Source: Scalindua sp964344685 (GTDB lineage: Bacteria; Planctomycetota; Brocadiia; Brocadiales; Scalinduaceae). Taken from it: a DNA stretch of 64,000 nt. The DNA lies in the NCBI GenBank assembly GCA_964344685.1, contig CAYFOK010000001.1, positions 186,001 to 250,000 of the forward strand, given 5' to 3'. Below the pieces are notes generated by a model. It was not told the DNA's origin. It did no database searches and saw nothing but the letters and a program-made list of their open reading frames with translations. Below, in pieces: positions 8,379 to 16,927 of this stretch (its first letter is position 1; every line of letters starts with the position of its first letter). The translations under genes were made by a program, and so were the position numbers.

Positions 8379-9521
8379 ATGAAAGAATTTGATATCATTT
8401 TAGTATATTTCTTAGTGCGTAAACATGACTATTATGCACATATAATTAAGGCTCTTTCTCCACAGTACAAAATAGGGTTGCTTTTGAGTGATGAGAAGAA
8501 CTTTTATGCTTCACGTAAAGGGCATAGGAAGGTGAAGAACACTGACAAATTATTCCGTTCGTTTTGTGCCAAAATGGGTGCTGAAAAAATATATGTAAAC
8601 GAAAAGGTTAAAGGCAAGGTAGTCATAATGCCTGTGGAAATGTTTTTTCCGGGAGACTATATGCGCAAGTTTAAGGCAAATGTCTCATGTGGTAAACTGA
8701 TTGGGTTGTTTACCTGGTTGAGTGGGGTGAATGGATTAGACGTAATAAAGAATTTGGGAGCAAAAAGATTCTTTTCGCCTGGAAAGTTTGTATTTGAAAG
8801 AAAAATAAAAGATGCAGGAAAATATATAGAAATTGATGGTCTTGATATCATTGAGATGGGGTTCCCACATAAGAAATATCCAATCTTTGATAATTTAGAC
8901 TCTAAGATTGATTATCTTGTTGCATATCCATCCCATACTCATTTCAAACCGGGTAAGGAAAAGGAGAAGTATAAATTTGTAATTAACCTATATAAACTGT
9001 TAAAGAAGATAGATGCGTCAAATAATATTTATATAAAGCCTCACAATAATAATGATGACTCTCAATTCTTTTCTTCACTAAACTATGGTTCTAAATGGTT
9101 TTTGATAATGGTAAGCTTTATAGCAGGATTATTATTAACATTGTCTCCTTTTTGCAGGAATAAACTATATAGAATAGCGATAAAATTAATTAATAGCCTG
9201 ATTAAGAAGAAATGTCCATCCCTGCAGGAATTAACGCCATATCATAATTTTGGCATAGAATCGTTCTTGCCGCATGTACGTAAGGGGCTTATTACGGGGT
9301 TGAGTTCAACTCACCTTCACGCAATGCTTAACAAACTACCTGTTTATAATTGTGATTCGCAGGACGAGGATGAGGTTACGGATCCATTTAACGAAATGTA
9401 TCTCGTCCCTTTTTGTAATGGTAAGCTGGTTTTTGATAAAACTAATTTCGATAGAATAAGTAAAGAATGTAGGAGTGCTGATGCCGTACAACTTATCAAG
9501 GAGGAGTTGAATGGATTATAA
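8379..9521 (+). CDS. Putative glycosyltransferase of capsule/CDP-alcohol-transferase type
   Basis: About 380 residues with no full family signature that I can name. The suggestive parts are YLVAYPSHTHFKPG, NIYIKPHNNND (the YxKPH pattern seen in capsule and CDP-glycerol phosphotransferase families) and late GLITGLSSTHLHAMLNKLPVYN, which matches the G-x-S-S donor-binding segment. A hydrophobic stretch WFLIMVSFIAGLLLTL in the second half may be membrane-associated. The frame is open from a TTG at 8334, but ATG 8379 has an AGGTGG just upstream and is preferred. It directly precedes a CMP-sugar synthetase, so it may use that enzyme's product. The function remains tentative. Confidence 0.45.
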   Translation: MKEFDIILVYFLVRKHDYYAHIIKALSPQYKIGLLLSDEKNFYASRKGHRKVKNTDKLFRSFCAKMGAEKIYVNEKVKGKVVIMPVEMFFPGDYMRKFKANVSCGKLIGLFTWLSGVNGLDVIKNLGAKRFFSPGKFVFERKIKDAGKYIEIDGLDIIEMGFPHKKYPIFDNLDSKIDYLVAYPSHTHFKPGKEKEKYKFVINLYKLLKKIDASNNIYIKPHNNNDDSQFFSSLNYGSKWFLIMVSFIAGLLLTLSPFCRNKLYRIAIKLINSLIKKKCPSLQELTPYHNFGIESFLPHVRKGLITGLSSTHLHAMLNKLPVYNCDSQDEDEVTDPFNEMYLVPFCNGKLVFDKTNFDRISKECRSADAVQLIKEELNGL

Positions 9522-9532
9522 AAGGATTTTTA

Positions 9533-10270
9533 ATGTCTAATAATTGTGATTTTATAGCAATGGTACCAGCCCGTATAGGAAGTACGCGTCTTAAATGTAA
9601 AAATCTAGCGTTGTTGAATGGTAAACCTCTTATTTCATATCCCATCGAAGCGGCAAAGAAATCAAATGTTTTTTCCAAGATTGTGCTAAATGGAGATAAT
9701 CCTTGCTTTGCTGATATTGCAGCACGTCATGATGTTGAATTTTATAAAAGACCTTCGCATCTTGGTTCTTCAGAGGCTATGGTCGATGATGTCGTTTTTG
9801 ACTTTTTATCTAAGCATGATGCAGACTATGTTGCGTGGGTTAATCCTACCTCTCCACTTCAAACCGCAGGTGAGATTAGAAATGTTATTAACTATTTCCT
9901 GGAAGAGAAACTGGATTCGCTTGTTACTGTAAGGCATGAAAAGGTACATTGTATATATGAGAATAAGCCTGTAAATTTTTCCATGGAAGAGGTTTTTGGG
10001 AGGACTCAAGATATAGTTCCAGTGCAATCTTTTGTGTATTCTGTCGTTGCATGGAAAAGGAGGACCTTCATGGAAACTTTTGCGGAGAAAGGCTATGCTT
10101 TTTTCTGTGGAAAGGTTGGGTATTATCCAGTAAGCAGAGAAACATCTTTTATCATTAAAACCATTAAAGACCTTATGTTTGTGGATTATTTTATCAAAGC
10201 TAAAGAATCCTCTTCGGAATACAAGATAGAATATGATAATCTTATGAGGATAATTAGCAAAGGCGGTTGA
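9533..10270 (+). CDS. Acylneuraminate cytidylyltransferase family protein, second copy
   Basis: A 245-residue CMP-sugar synthetase homologue. The N-terminal loop is PARIGSTRLKCKN (from residue 12), and WVNPTSPLQ matches the substrate-binding PTSPL motif. It is distinct in sequence from the copy at 2624 (RIGSTR against RSGSKG) and closer to the look of KdsB/NeuA-like enzymes found with aldolases. It starts 12 bases after the preceding transferase and is followed by FkbM, a relic aldolase, a HAD phosphatase and an HpcH/HpaI aldolase. That set could make and activate a second ulosonic acid. The substrate is inferred, not shown. Confidence 0.8.
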   Translation: MSNNCDFIAMVPARIGSTRLKCKNLALLNGKPLISYPIEAAKKSNVFSKIVLNGDNPCFADIAARHDVEFYKRPSHLGSSEAMVDDVVFDFLSKHDADYVAWVNPTSPLQTAGEIRNVINYFLEEKLDSLVTVRHEKVHCIYENKPVNFSMEEVFGRTQDIVPVQSFVYSVVAWKRRTFMETFAEKGYAFFCGKVGYYPVSRETSFIIKTIKDLMFVDYFIKAKESSSEYKIEYDNLMRIISKGG

Positions 10271-10324
10271 GGTTTACTTTTATTATCTATTTTATGTAAT
10301 AAGAATTTATAAGGAGCGGATGCA

Positions 10325-11239
10325 GTGTTAGATGTTTTCATAAATGAGGCATTTTATGGTTTCTATCATCAGAATCCAGTGGTTTTAGTTGACATTGGTG
10401 CAAGTGGTGGTACAAAAGATATTTGGCAGGGTATGGACAGATATCTTCAAATTATTGGCTTTGAGCCGGACGAAGAACAATTCAATAATTTGAATAAGAA
10501 CAGGAAAGGAAATGAAAAGTATTACAATGTGGCATTAAATGATACAAAGGCAACTGTAGATTTCCATGTAACAAGGAAGCAACAACTTTCCTCTATTTTT
10601 ATGCCAAATCGGCGCTTAATAGATAAATTTCCTGAAAAAGAAAGATTTGATGTACTTAAGACGATAAAAACAGATACGGATACTTTAGATAATCAATTAC
10701 ATGCTGAGGCCGATATTGATTTCATAAAAATAGATACACAGGGTAGTGAGCTTAATGTTTTACGTGGTGCGAATAAAACCTTGAGTAGCGTTTTTGGTAT
10801 AGAATTGGAAGTGGAGTTTAGTGCTTTGTATGAAAATCAGCCTCTTTTCCCAGATGTAGACAAATTTTTGCGGGATTCTGGTTTTCAACTATTTGATTTA
10901 AGACCATGGTATTGGAAGAGAAATTTAGGTATGCAGTATGGAATGCCTAAGGGTCAATTGATTTTTGCAGACGCTTTGTATCTTAGGGAAACTTGTAGAA
11001 TTAAGGAAATTGTGAACCGTCAAAAAAGTAGCATGCTAAAGAAGTCTAAACTCTTAAAGACCATTTCTATATGTATTTTATTTGGTTATGTAGACTACGC
11101 ATTTGAGTTGTTTAAATTAGAGCAAGATGTATTTGATGCACCGGAGAAAACATTATTTAATGAATTCTTCAAAAAAAGTATTCTTTGGCGGAGTGGAGGT
11201 AGGACTTTAGGCAACCTTGAGTATATAGAAGAAGCATAG
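10325..11239 (+). CDS. FkbM-family SAM-dependent methyltransferase
   Basis: The family O-methylates sugars and other hydroxyl substrates using S-adenosylmethionine. The 304-residue protein shows the SAM-binding strand VLVDIGASGG (21-29), the acidic strand GFEPDEEQF, and the family block DFIKIDTQGSELNVLRG with IKIDTQGSE at 134-142. The start is GTG 10325 with a good AAGGAGCGG six bases upstream. Roughly the last 70 residues lie beyond the core domain. It lies between a CMP-sugar synthetase and the aldolase/HAD genes, so it may methylate the sugar made there. A second full FkbM gene is at 35494 and a decayed one at 40472. Confidence 0.85.
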   Translation: MLDVFINEAFYGFYHQNPVVLVDIGASGGTKDIWQGMDRYLQIIGFEPDEEQFNNLNKNRKGNEKYYNVALNDTKATVDFHVTRKQQLSSIFMPNRRLIDKFPEKERFDVLKTIKTDTDTLDNQLHAEADIDFIKIDTQGSELNVLRGANKTLSSVFGIELEVEFSALYENQPLFPDVDKFLRDSGFQLFDLRPWYWKRNLGMQYGMPKGQLIFADALYLRETCRIKEIVNRQKSSMLKKSKLLKTISICILFGYVDYAFELFKLEQDVFDAPEKTLFNEFFKKSILWRSGGRTLGNLEYIEEA

Positions 11240-11293
11240 TCTTTTAAAGAAATATGAAGCTTGGAATGCTGCCTAAGAGTGGTGATATGGTGA

Positions 11294-11477
11294 ATGATCA
11301 ATTATGTAAAAACAAAAAGGAACCAGCTTCAAGTCTTGGATTATACCATACGTGACAGAGGGTATCTAAACAACTGGAAATTCGACAATCAAATCGTTCA
11401 CTAAGTCTTTAGGGTCTGCTATAAGGCAGGTGTTGATTTTGTAGAAATTGATTTCAGATGGTGTGAAAAAACTTTAT
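11294..11477 (+). pseudogene. Relic of an HMGL-family (4-hydroxy-2-oxovalerate-aldolase-like) gene
   Basis: From ATG 11294 the frame reads to VLDYTIRDRGYLNNW (residues 14-28), ending at TAA 11402. Reading on in the same frame gives KAGVDFVEIDFRW. Both pieces match the N-terminal strand and the next strand of HMGL-type pyruvate aldolases, whose usual forms are LDxTLRDGGYxNNW and AGVDxxEIGxR. In the relic the GG is RG, a stop interrupts it, and the rest of the barrel is missing. The same frame then runs into the HAD gene at 11489. I read it as the 5' remnant of a deleted aldolase. The exact 3' limit is uncertain. Confidence 0.65.
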
Positions 11478-11488
11478 TAAAGGCAAAA

Positions 11489-12247
11489 ATGGCAGAAATT
11501 ACTGTAGATAATGAGAAAATACCTGATATAGATTTGGTTGTCTTTGACAAAGACGGTACGCTTATTGATCTCCATCACTATTGGTACACTATGGTTCGTT
11601 ACCGTGCAAAAATGATTTGTGAATACCTCAGATTGACAGACAATGATTTTGAAAACCTTATGAATGTTATGGGAGTTAACACAAAACATAAATGTGTTAA
11701 ACCAGAGGGGCCAGTTGGTCAGAAGAAAAGAGAAATCGTGATGATGGCAGCAGTAGATTACTTAAAATCTATTGGTTCTCCAGAAAAGATTGAGATGTGT
11801 CGTGAGATTTTTACCAGGGTTGATAAGTTTTCTATATCGAATTTGAAAGATATTGTTAAGCCAGTTGAAGGTCTGTTCTCAACCTTTGACGCAGTTAAAG
11901 GAGCTTCATGTAAAATAGCAATTGCCACATCGGATATTACTAATAGGGTTTGGCTAGTCATGAACCACCTGGGTCTAAAAGACAAGGTGGATGTAGTGGT
12001 GGGATCGGACAGAGTTATTAGAGAAAAACCTCACCCTGAGACTATTGAGATGATCTTGGAAGAACTACAAATTACATCTGAAAACTCTATTATAGTAGGG
12101 GATACTAGGGCTGATTTAGAGATGGGTATTAACGCTGGTCTGCGTGCTTCTATAGGGGTTACAAGTGGTGTAAGTAGTAAAGAATCCTTACTAGCTATAA
12201 CCCCATATGTTGTTCCTAATATTTCTTTTATAAGTATTAATTCCTGA
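11489..12247 (+). CDS. HAD-superfamily phosphatase
   Basis: This 252-residue enzyme has all four HAD motifs: nucleophile region VVFDKDGTL (D20, D22), IATSD (145-149), the lysine region REKPHP (K180), and acidic GDTRADLEMG (204-213). The family removes phosphate from small molecules. In ulosonic-acid pathways a HAD phosphatase dephosphorylates the 8- or 9-phosphate product (KdsC type). It lies directly after the aldolase relic and 13 bases before the HpcH/HpaI aldolase, so a role in sugar-acid phosphate hydrolysis is likely. The frame is open upstream through relic sequence to TAA 11402. ATG 11489 is the first sensible start. Confidence 0.85.
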   Translation: MAEITVDNEKIPDIDLVVFDKDGTLIDLHHYWYTMVRYRAKMICEYLRLTDNDFENLMNVMGVNTKHKCVKPEGPVGQKKREIVMMAAVDYLKSIGSPEKIEMCREIFTRVDKFSISNLKDIVKPVEGLFSTFDAVKGASCKIAIATSDITNRVWLVMNHLGLKDKVDVVVGSDRVIREKPHPETIEMILEELQITSENSIIVGDTRADLEMGINAGLRASIGVTSGVSSKESLLAITPYVVPNISFISINS

Positions 12248-12260
12248 GGGGTATGAGATA

Positions 12261-13049
12261 ATGCGAAAGCCTAATTCACTGAAAGAGAGACTTCAGGCAG
12301 GGGAAATTGTTATTGGCCCATGGTGTGAAATCCCATCATCTACCCTAACAAATGTTATTGCTGCTACAGGTATGGATTTTGTTATCTTAGACATGGAGCA
12401 TGGTTCTATAGACTATGGAACATTGGAAAATATGATTCGAGCTGCTGAATCAGAAAATTGCTGTCCACTTATTAGAGTTGGAAAGAATGATGAGCTGCAT
12501 ATATTGAAAGTATTAGACTTGGGAGCTCATGGTGTTATTATTCCTCATGTTCAAACTAAGAAGGAATGTGAGAAAGCTGTTTCTTATACAAAATATCACC
12601 CGCTTGGTGTCAGGGGATTCTCATCTTTTACTCGTGCGGGAGGGTACTCATTAATAGGTGTGGAAGGACATGCTGTCAGAGAAAATGAGAGTACGCTTAC
12701 AGGCATAATTATAGAAAATAAGGACGGTTTGGATAATATTGACGAAATTATAAAAACAGAATATCTAGATCTTGTTTATATAGGAGCATACGACTTGTCA
12801 CAGTCTTTAGGGTTACCGGGACAGGTTGACCACCCAGACGTTAAGGCAGCAATTAAAGATTGTGTACATAGGATAACTGATAAAGGAATAGCTGCTGGTG
12901 GATATGCGGCAAAGAACATTTCTGACATTCAATCAATGGTTGATATAGGAATGCAATTTATAACTTATATTCCTGATGTAACCAGTATTTTTCATATGTT
13001 TTATGATATAAAGAACGAGTTTGACAAGATTATTTGCAGAAAAACATGA
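12261..13049 (+). CDS. HpcH/HpaI-type class II pyruvate aldolase
   Basis: Members catalyse reversible, metal-dependent aldol addition of pyruvate or a related ketoacid to an aldehyde. The 262-residue barrel shows the catalytic block VILDMEHGSIDY (D44, H47), PLIRVG (R72), metal ligands in GIIIENKDG (E152) and IGAYDLSQSLG (D178), and PHVQTKKECEKAV. The spacing matches the E. coli HpaI layout as I know it. It follows the HAD gene closely and completes a block with the CMP-synthetase at 9533. It may make a 3-deoxy-2-ulosonic acid from pyruvate, in place of a PEP-dependent synthase. That role is inferred, since catabolic relatives exist. Confidence 0.85.
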   Translation: MRKPNSLKERLQAGEIVIGPWCEIPSSTLTNVIAATGMDFVILDMEHGSIDYGTLENMIRAAESENCCPLIRVGKNDELHILKVLDLGAHGVIIPHVQTKKECEKAVSYTKYHPLGVRGFSSFTRAGGYSLIGVEGHAVRENESTLTGIIIENKDGLDNIDEIIKTEYLDLVYIGAYDLSQSLGLPGQVDHPDVKAAIKDCVHRITDKGIAAGGYAAKNISDIQSMVDIGMQFITYIPDVTSIFHMFYDIKNEFDKIICRKT

Positions 13050-13104
13050 GCTGCCGCTTGTTATGCTGGATATACCATTTTGAACATTGATTATCTGTTT
13101 CAAT

Positions 13105-13134
13105 TTGACTGGCTTTTAGCCACACTCATACAGT
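13105..13134 (+). promoter_or_regulatory. Candidate sigma-70-like promoter upstream of spsF-like gene
   Basis: TTGACT at 13105-13110 and TACAGT at 13129-13134 are separated by 18 bases, about 30 bases before the start at 13166. The gap of 116 bases between the aldolase and this gene is one of the longer ones in the region, which suits a new transcription start. It is recognised by consensus only. Confidence 0.3.
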
Positions 13135-13165
13135 AATACGAAATAATGGCATGCAAAATTAAGAA

Positions 13166-13840
13166 ATGGAAATATATGCAATAGTGCAGGCAAGGATGTC
13201 CTCGCAGCGCTTTCCGGGTAAAGTTCTTTACAAAGTTAACGGCGTGCCATTAATTGCTTTTCTTCTTGAACGTGTAAATCGCTGCCGTGAGATAAACAGA
13301 ATTGCGGTTGCCACCTCCACAGATGTAAGCGATGATCCTATTCATGATTATTGTAATGCTAATTCCGTTACATGCTACAGAGGGTCATTGAACAATGTAT
13401 CTGAACGCTTCAATAATATTATTACCGAGAATAATATAGATGCTTTCGTCAGATTGTCAGGTGACAGCCCCTTGATAGACCAGAGCATAATAGATAAAGC
13501 TGTCTCATTATTCCGGGATAATGATTATGATATTGTTACAAACGTATTGAGACGAACATATCCCAGGGGCCAGAGTGTAGAAGTGCTCCGTTCAAGCGTA
13601 TTTCTTAAAGCTTTTCCGGAAATAAAGAAAGAGAAATATTGTGAGCACGTAACATCATATTTCTATGACAATAAGGATACTTTCAGGATTTACAATATTG
13701 ATTCAGAAAGGGATATGGGGGATATTCAGCTTTCAGTTGATACTGAAGATGATATGAAAATGTTTGAGCAGGTAGTATCCAGGATGAACCGTCCTCAATG
13801 GCAATATAGCTGGGAAGAGATTTTAAGCCTGTATAATTAG
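13166..13840 (+). CDS. SpsF-family cytidylyltransferase
   Basis: A 224-residue relative of CMP-sugar synthetases named after the Bacillus spore-coat protein SpsF. The signature is AIVQARMSSQRFPGKVL near the N-terminus, with RLSGDSPLID (the substrate motif) and DIQLSVDTEDD near the end. In many nonulosonic-acid loci SpsF-type proteins sit with a NeuB and a DegT aminotransferase, as here (DegT at 14886, NeuB at 22982). It probably activates a sugar with a nucleoside phosphate, but the exact reaction of SpsF-type enzymes is not firmly set. It heads a run with an oxidoreductase and an aminotransferase. Confidence 0.82.
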   Translation: MEIYAIVQARMSSQRFPGKVLYKVNGVPLIAFLLERVNRCREINRIAVATSTDVSDDPIHDYCNANSVTCYRGSLNNVSERFNNIITENNIDAFVRLSGDSPLIDQSIIDKAVSLFRDNDYDIVTNVLRRTYPRGQSVEVLRSSVFLKAFPEIKKEKYCEHVTSYFYDNKDTFRIYNIDSERDMGDIQLSVDTEDDMKMFEQVVSRMNRPQWQYSWEEILSLYN

Positions 13841-13857
13841 TGCGGTAAGAGTGTGAA

Positions 13858-14862
13858 ATGAATGAATTAAGAGTAGGCGTAATCGGATTAGGAGTCGGAG
13901 CCAAGCATATTGCTGCATACCAGTCACACCATTCTGCTAAAGTAGTAAAAATATGTGATGCCAATAATGAGAGGTTACAGGAGGTTTTAAGAGAGTATCC
14001 GGAGATTGATGGGGTTAATAATTCGAGTGAAATATTGGATGATAACTGTATGGACGTAGTTTCAATTGCTTCATATGATAATTATCATTCTGAGCAGATT
14101 CTACAGGCTTTTAATAATGGAAAGCATGTCTATGTTGAGAAACCAATGTGTTTGTTTGACCATGAGGCTAAAAGTATTAGAAATCTTTTAAATCTCAAGC
14201 CGGAATTACAGTTATCTTCAAATCTGGTATTAAGAACTTGTCCGCGTTTTATTAGATTAAAAGAGGCTATTGCATCAGGAGAAATGGGTGATATTTATTC
14301 AATACAGGCAAATTATTTCTGGGGAAGAAAGCATAAGCTTACTGATGGATGGCGTAAAGATATGAAATTCTACTCGATTATTCACGGCGCTGCCGTTCAT
14401 ATGATAGATCTGCTGATATGGATAGCAGATATGCTGCCTGTGGAAGTAAAAGCGTATGGGAATGGCATTGCTACTAAAAACTCGGATATGAAGTATGATG
14501 ACTATGCGTCAATACTTTTGAAATATGAAACAGGTCTTATCGCAGAAGTCAGTGTCCACGGAGGATGTGTACATCCTCACTTTCACGACGTCAGGGTCTA
14601 TGGAACAGAGAGTACATTTATAAATGGAATTGAGCGGGGGATATGGATCGATTCTGAAAATCATAACTTCCGGTCAATTGAGGAAGATTATCCGGCTAAG
14701 GCTGAAAGGGGGAGTGTGATCAGGACGTTTATAGATTCAATAGTTGATAAGAGCCTTCAGCCTATAGTTGCAGCCGATGATATATTTAATGCAATGTCTA
14801 TCTGCTTTGCTGCCGAAAAGGCAGTACATTCAAATACAGCCATTAAGGTAGATTATTTATAA
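13858..14862 (+). CDS. Gfo/Idh/MocA-family NAD(P)-dependent sugar oxidoreductase
   Basis: A 334-residue enzyme of the glucose-fructose oxidoreductase family. The N-terminal Rossmann domain opens RVGVIGLGVGAKHIAAY and ends in the family's catalytic lysine block NGKHVYVEKPMCL. The C-terminal domain has the usual WRKDMKF and GAAVHMIDLL pattern, with the His and Asp facing the sugar. It would oxidise a hydroxyl of a nucleotide sugar to a keto group for the next gene's aminotransferase, giving an amino sugar. It lies 17 bases after the SpsF-like gene. The sugar position acted on is not deducible. Confidence 0.87.
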   Translation: MNELRVGVIGLGVGAKHIAAYQSHHSAKVVKICDANNERLQEVLREYPEIDGVNNSSEILDDNCMDVVSIASYDNYHSEQILQAFNNGKHVYVEKPMCLFDHEAKSIRNLLNLKPELQLSSNLVLRTCPRFIRLKEAIASGEMGDIYSIQANYFWGRKHKLTDGWRKDMKFYSIIHGAAVHMIDLLIWIADMLPVEVKAYGNGIATKNSDMKYDDYASILLKYETGLIAEVSVHGGCVHPHFHDVRVYGTESTFINGIERGIWIDSENHNFRSIEEDYPAKAERGSVIRTFIDSIVDKSLQPIVAADDIFNAMSICFAAEKAVHSNTAIKVDYL

Positions 14863-14885
14863 TCAGGAAGCATCTGGGTTATTAG

Positions 14886-16037
14886 TTGAGAAAAATACCT
14901 TTTGGAAAACCGATAACAGGGGTTGAAGAGAAGCAGGCTGTTTGTGCTGTTCTTGACAGCGGTATGCTGGTACACGGAGAGAAAATCAAGGAATTTGAAT
15001 CTGCGTTTGCCGGTTTTACTAATGCACCACATGCAGTTGGAGTTGCATCATGTACTGCAGGCCTCCATCTTGTATATTTTTCGCTTGGAATTAAGCAGGG
15101 TGACGAAGTAATAGTACCTGCCCAGACCCATACTGCCACGGCACATGCTGTCGAATTAGTCGGTGCTAAACCTGTTTTCGTCGATGCGGAACCCTTGTCC
15201 GGCAACATTGATATCGATCAGATAGAAGAAAATATTACAGACAGGACAAAGGCAATCTCGGTGGTTCACTACTTAGGCATGCCGGTGGATATGGCCCGGG
15301 TTGTACAAATAGCAGATAAGTACAATCTCGCGGTGATCGAGGATTGCGCACTTGCCATAGGGGCATATTTTAATGGCGTTCATGTAGGGCTTCATGGTGA
15401 TGTCGGGTGCTTTTCATTTTATCCTGTTAAACATATGACTACGGCTGAGGGTGGGATGGCTATAACAAATAACGGAGACCTTGCCGGGGCGTTAACCAGG
15501 CAGCGGGCATTTGGCATGGATAGACATTTTGGTGAAAGGAAACTTCCCGGTTTATATGATGTGCAGGGACTGGGTTTTAATTATCGTCTTAATGAGATAC
15601 AGGCCGTTATCGGTATTGAACAGATGAGGCGTTTACCGGGTTTTCTGAAAAAGAGAAAGGAAAACTATGATGCACTGACTCTGGGCCTTCAGGAAATAGA
15701 CGAAATAGAACTTTTGGTTTCCAGCCATGACAGCTTTGTTAGCAGTTATTACTGCCATACCATGATCCTTAAAGAAAGTCTGGTAGAAAAACGATTTGAT
15801 ATTATTACCGGTCTCAAGCTGAAAGGTGTCGGTACAAGCATTTACTATCCCAGAGCGGTTCCTGAAATGACGTACTATAGGGAAAAGTATGGATTTGAGA
15901 AGAACAGTTTTCCTGTGGCTTCCCGGATTAGTGCATGCTCTATTGCATTACCGGTTGGACCGCATATGAACTTAGAGGATATTGAATATGTTGTTAAATC
16001 AATAAAAACAGCTTTTGCTGAGATAGGAAAGTGTTAG
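14886..16037 (+). CDS. DegT/DnrJ/EryC1-family PLP-dependent sugar aminotransferase
   Basis: This 383-residue aminotransferase adds an amino group to a keto-sugar nucleotide. It shows VASCTAGLHL near residue 53, the PLP-ring Asp in VIEDCALAIGA (D153), and the internal-aldimine lysine in FSFYPVKHMTTAEGG (K182), followed by the RLNEIQAVIG helix. The start is TTG 14886, because the protein then begins with the normal IPFGKPITG segment. It is next to the Gfo/Idh/MocA enzyme, and the pair would install an amino group. It could play the LegC role in a legionaminate-type pathway if a 4-keto substrate is made by an SDR elsewhere in the locus. Confidence 0.88.
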   Translation: MRKIPFGKPITGVEEKQAVCAVLDSGMLVHGEKIKEFESAFAGFTNAPHAVGVASCTAGLHLVYFSLGIKQGDEVIVPAQTHTATAHAVELVGAKPVFVDAEPLSGNIDIDQIEENITDRTKAISVVHYLGMPVDMARVVQIADKYNLAVIEDCALAIGAYFNGVHVGLHGDVGCFSFYPVKHMTTAEGGMAITNNGDLAGALTRQRAFGMDRHFGERKLPGLYDVQGLGFNYRLNEIQAVIGIEQMRRLPGFLKKRKENYDALTLGLQEIDEIELLVSSHDSFVSSYYCHTMILKESLVEKRFDIITGLKLKGVGTSIYYPRAVPEMTYYREKYGFEKNSFPVASRISACSIALPVGPHMNLEDIEYVVKSIKTAFAEIGKC

Positions 16038-16927
16038 TGCCTTTCAACAGATTAGTACTCAGACTCAAGAGGTTATTATTAAAAAATTTATTCATATTTA
16101 AAGTAAATACATTTGTTAAATATTATTACAGGTCCATACTGACAGACTCAACTGAAATTGATAGGCTTTTAAAAAAAAGCCGATTTATCGTTTATGACAG
16201 TATAAGGAAGACGTTCAGTATCACTGAGGAAAATCTATCATGGCCTCAGAAAAAAGCAATTCGCCGCCTATTCATGAGAGATGTTCGTAGAATATCTCCT
16301 ACATCCATAAAGCTTAAAGATATACAGGACATGCATTACTATGATTATTGTCTTGTGCGTTATATATATGAAAGGTTGTGCGAAAACAAAATAAATGAGG
16401 AAACCTGCTGGTTTCAAGATGCCCAAAACAATAAATGCATAGGATGGTACGATCCTCAAAAACCGTTTGATATGGAAGGCAAGAGAGAGTTTATTAAGGA
16501 GATTGCGTTAGCAAAACCCGCTTTTGCTGAAATATCAGACTTTAATCCATTAATAAGAGATGATGATGGTTACGTTTATCATTTGTCTTCGGTTGTTTAC
16601 AAGGAAGATAACCGCGTTCTGGAAACAGTTGAAAGTATACGAAAGCATGGTTTCTCTAATTGGATATCATTGAGTGTTCCTATAGTGCTGGGATATTCGA
16701 CTACTACAAAACGTTACAATGCAATGTGCGGAAGACATAGAATTGCAGCCCTGAAATACCTCCAGAAACAGGGAGTGGTGAGTGGCCAATTAGAAGTAAT
16801 GTGCCATATTGTTGAGTATCCTTATGAATCTCTTACTCCGACAAGACCATATTCCTTAAAATGTAAACAATGTATGGATATGGTAACAGCGAACGATAGA
16901 TTAGACTTCAGCCCATTAGAAAAATGA
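16031..16927 (+). CDS. Uncharacterised protein with a ParB/sulfiredoxin-like GRHR motif
   Basis: A 298-residue protein I cannot assign to a named family. The N-terminus is basic and hydrophobic. The second half has GYVYHLSSVVY, ESIRKHGFSNW and MCGRHRIAALKYLQKQG. That order (an I-x-x-x-G-x-x-x-P stretch followed by G-x-H/R-R-x-x-A) resembles ParB N-terminal and sulfiredoxin-like nucleotide-binding domains. Cysteines in CKQCMDM near the end could bind a metal. The GTG start overlaps the aminotransferase stop; GTG 16037 is also possible. A nucleotide-dependent role in glycan synthesis is plausible, since CTP-binding ParB-like folds exist, but nothing here proves it. Confidence 0.45.
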   Translation: MLVPFNRLVLRLKRLLLKNLFIFKVNTFVKYYYRSILTDSTEIDRLLKKSRFIVYDSIRKTFSITEENLSWPQKKAIRRLFMRDVRRISPTSIKLKDIQDMHYYDYCLVRYIYERLCENKINEETCWFQDAQNNKCIGWYDPQKPFDMEGKREFIKEIALAKPAFAEISDFNPLIRDDDGYVYHLSSVVYKEDNRVLETVESIRKHGFSNWISLSVPIVLGYSTTTKRYNAMCGRHRIAALKYLQKQGVVSGQLEVMCHIVEYPYESLTPTRPYSLKCKQCMDMVTANDRLDFSPLEK

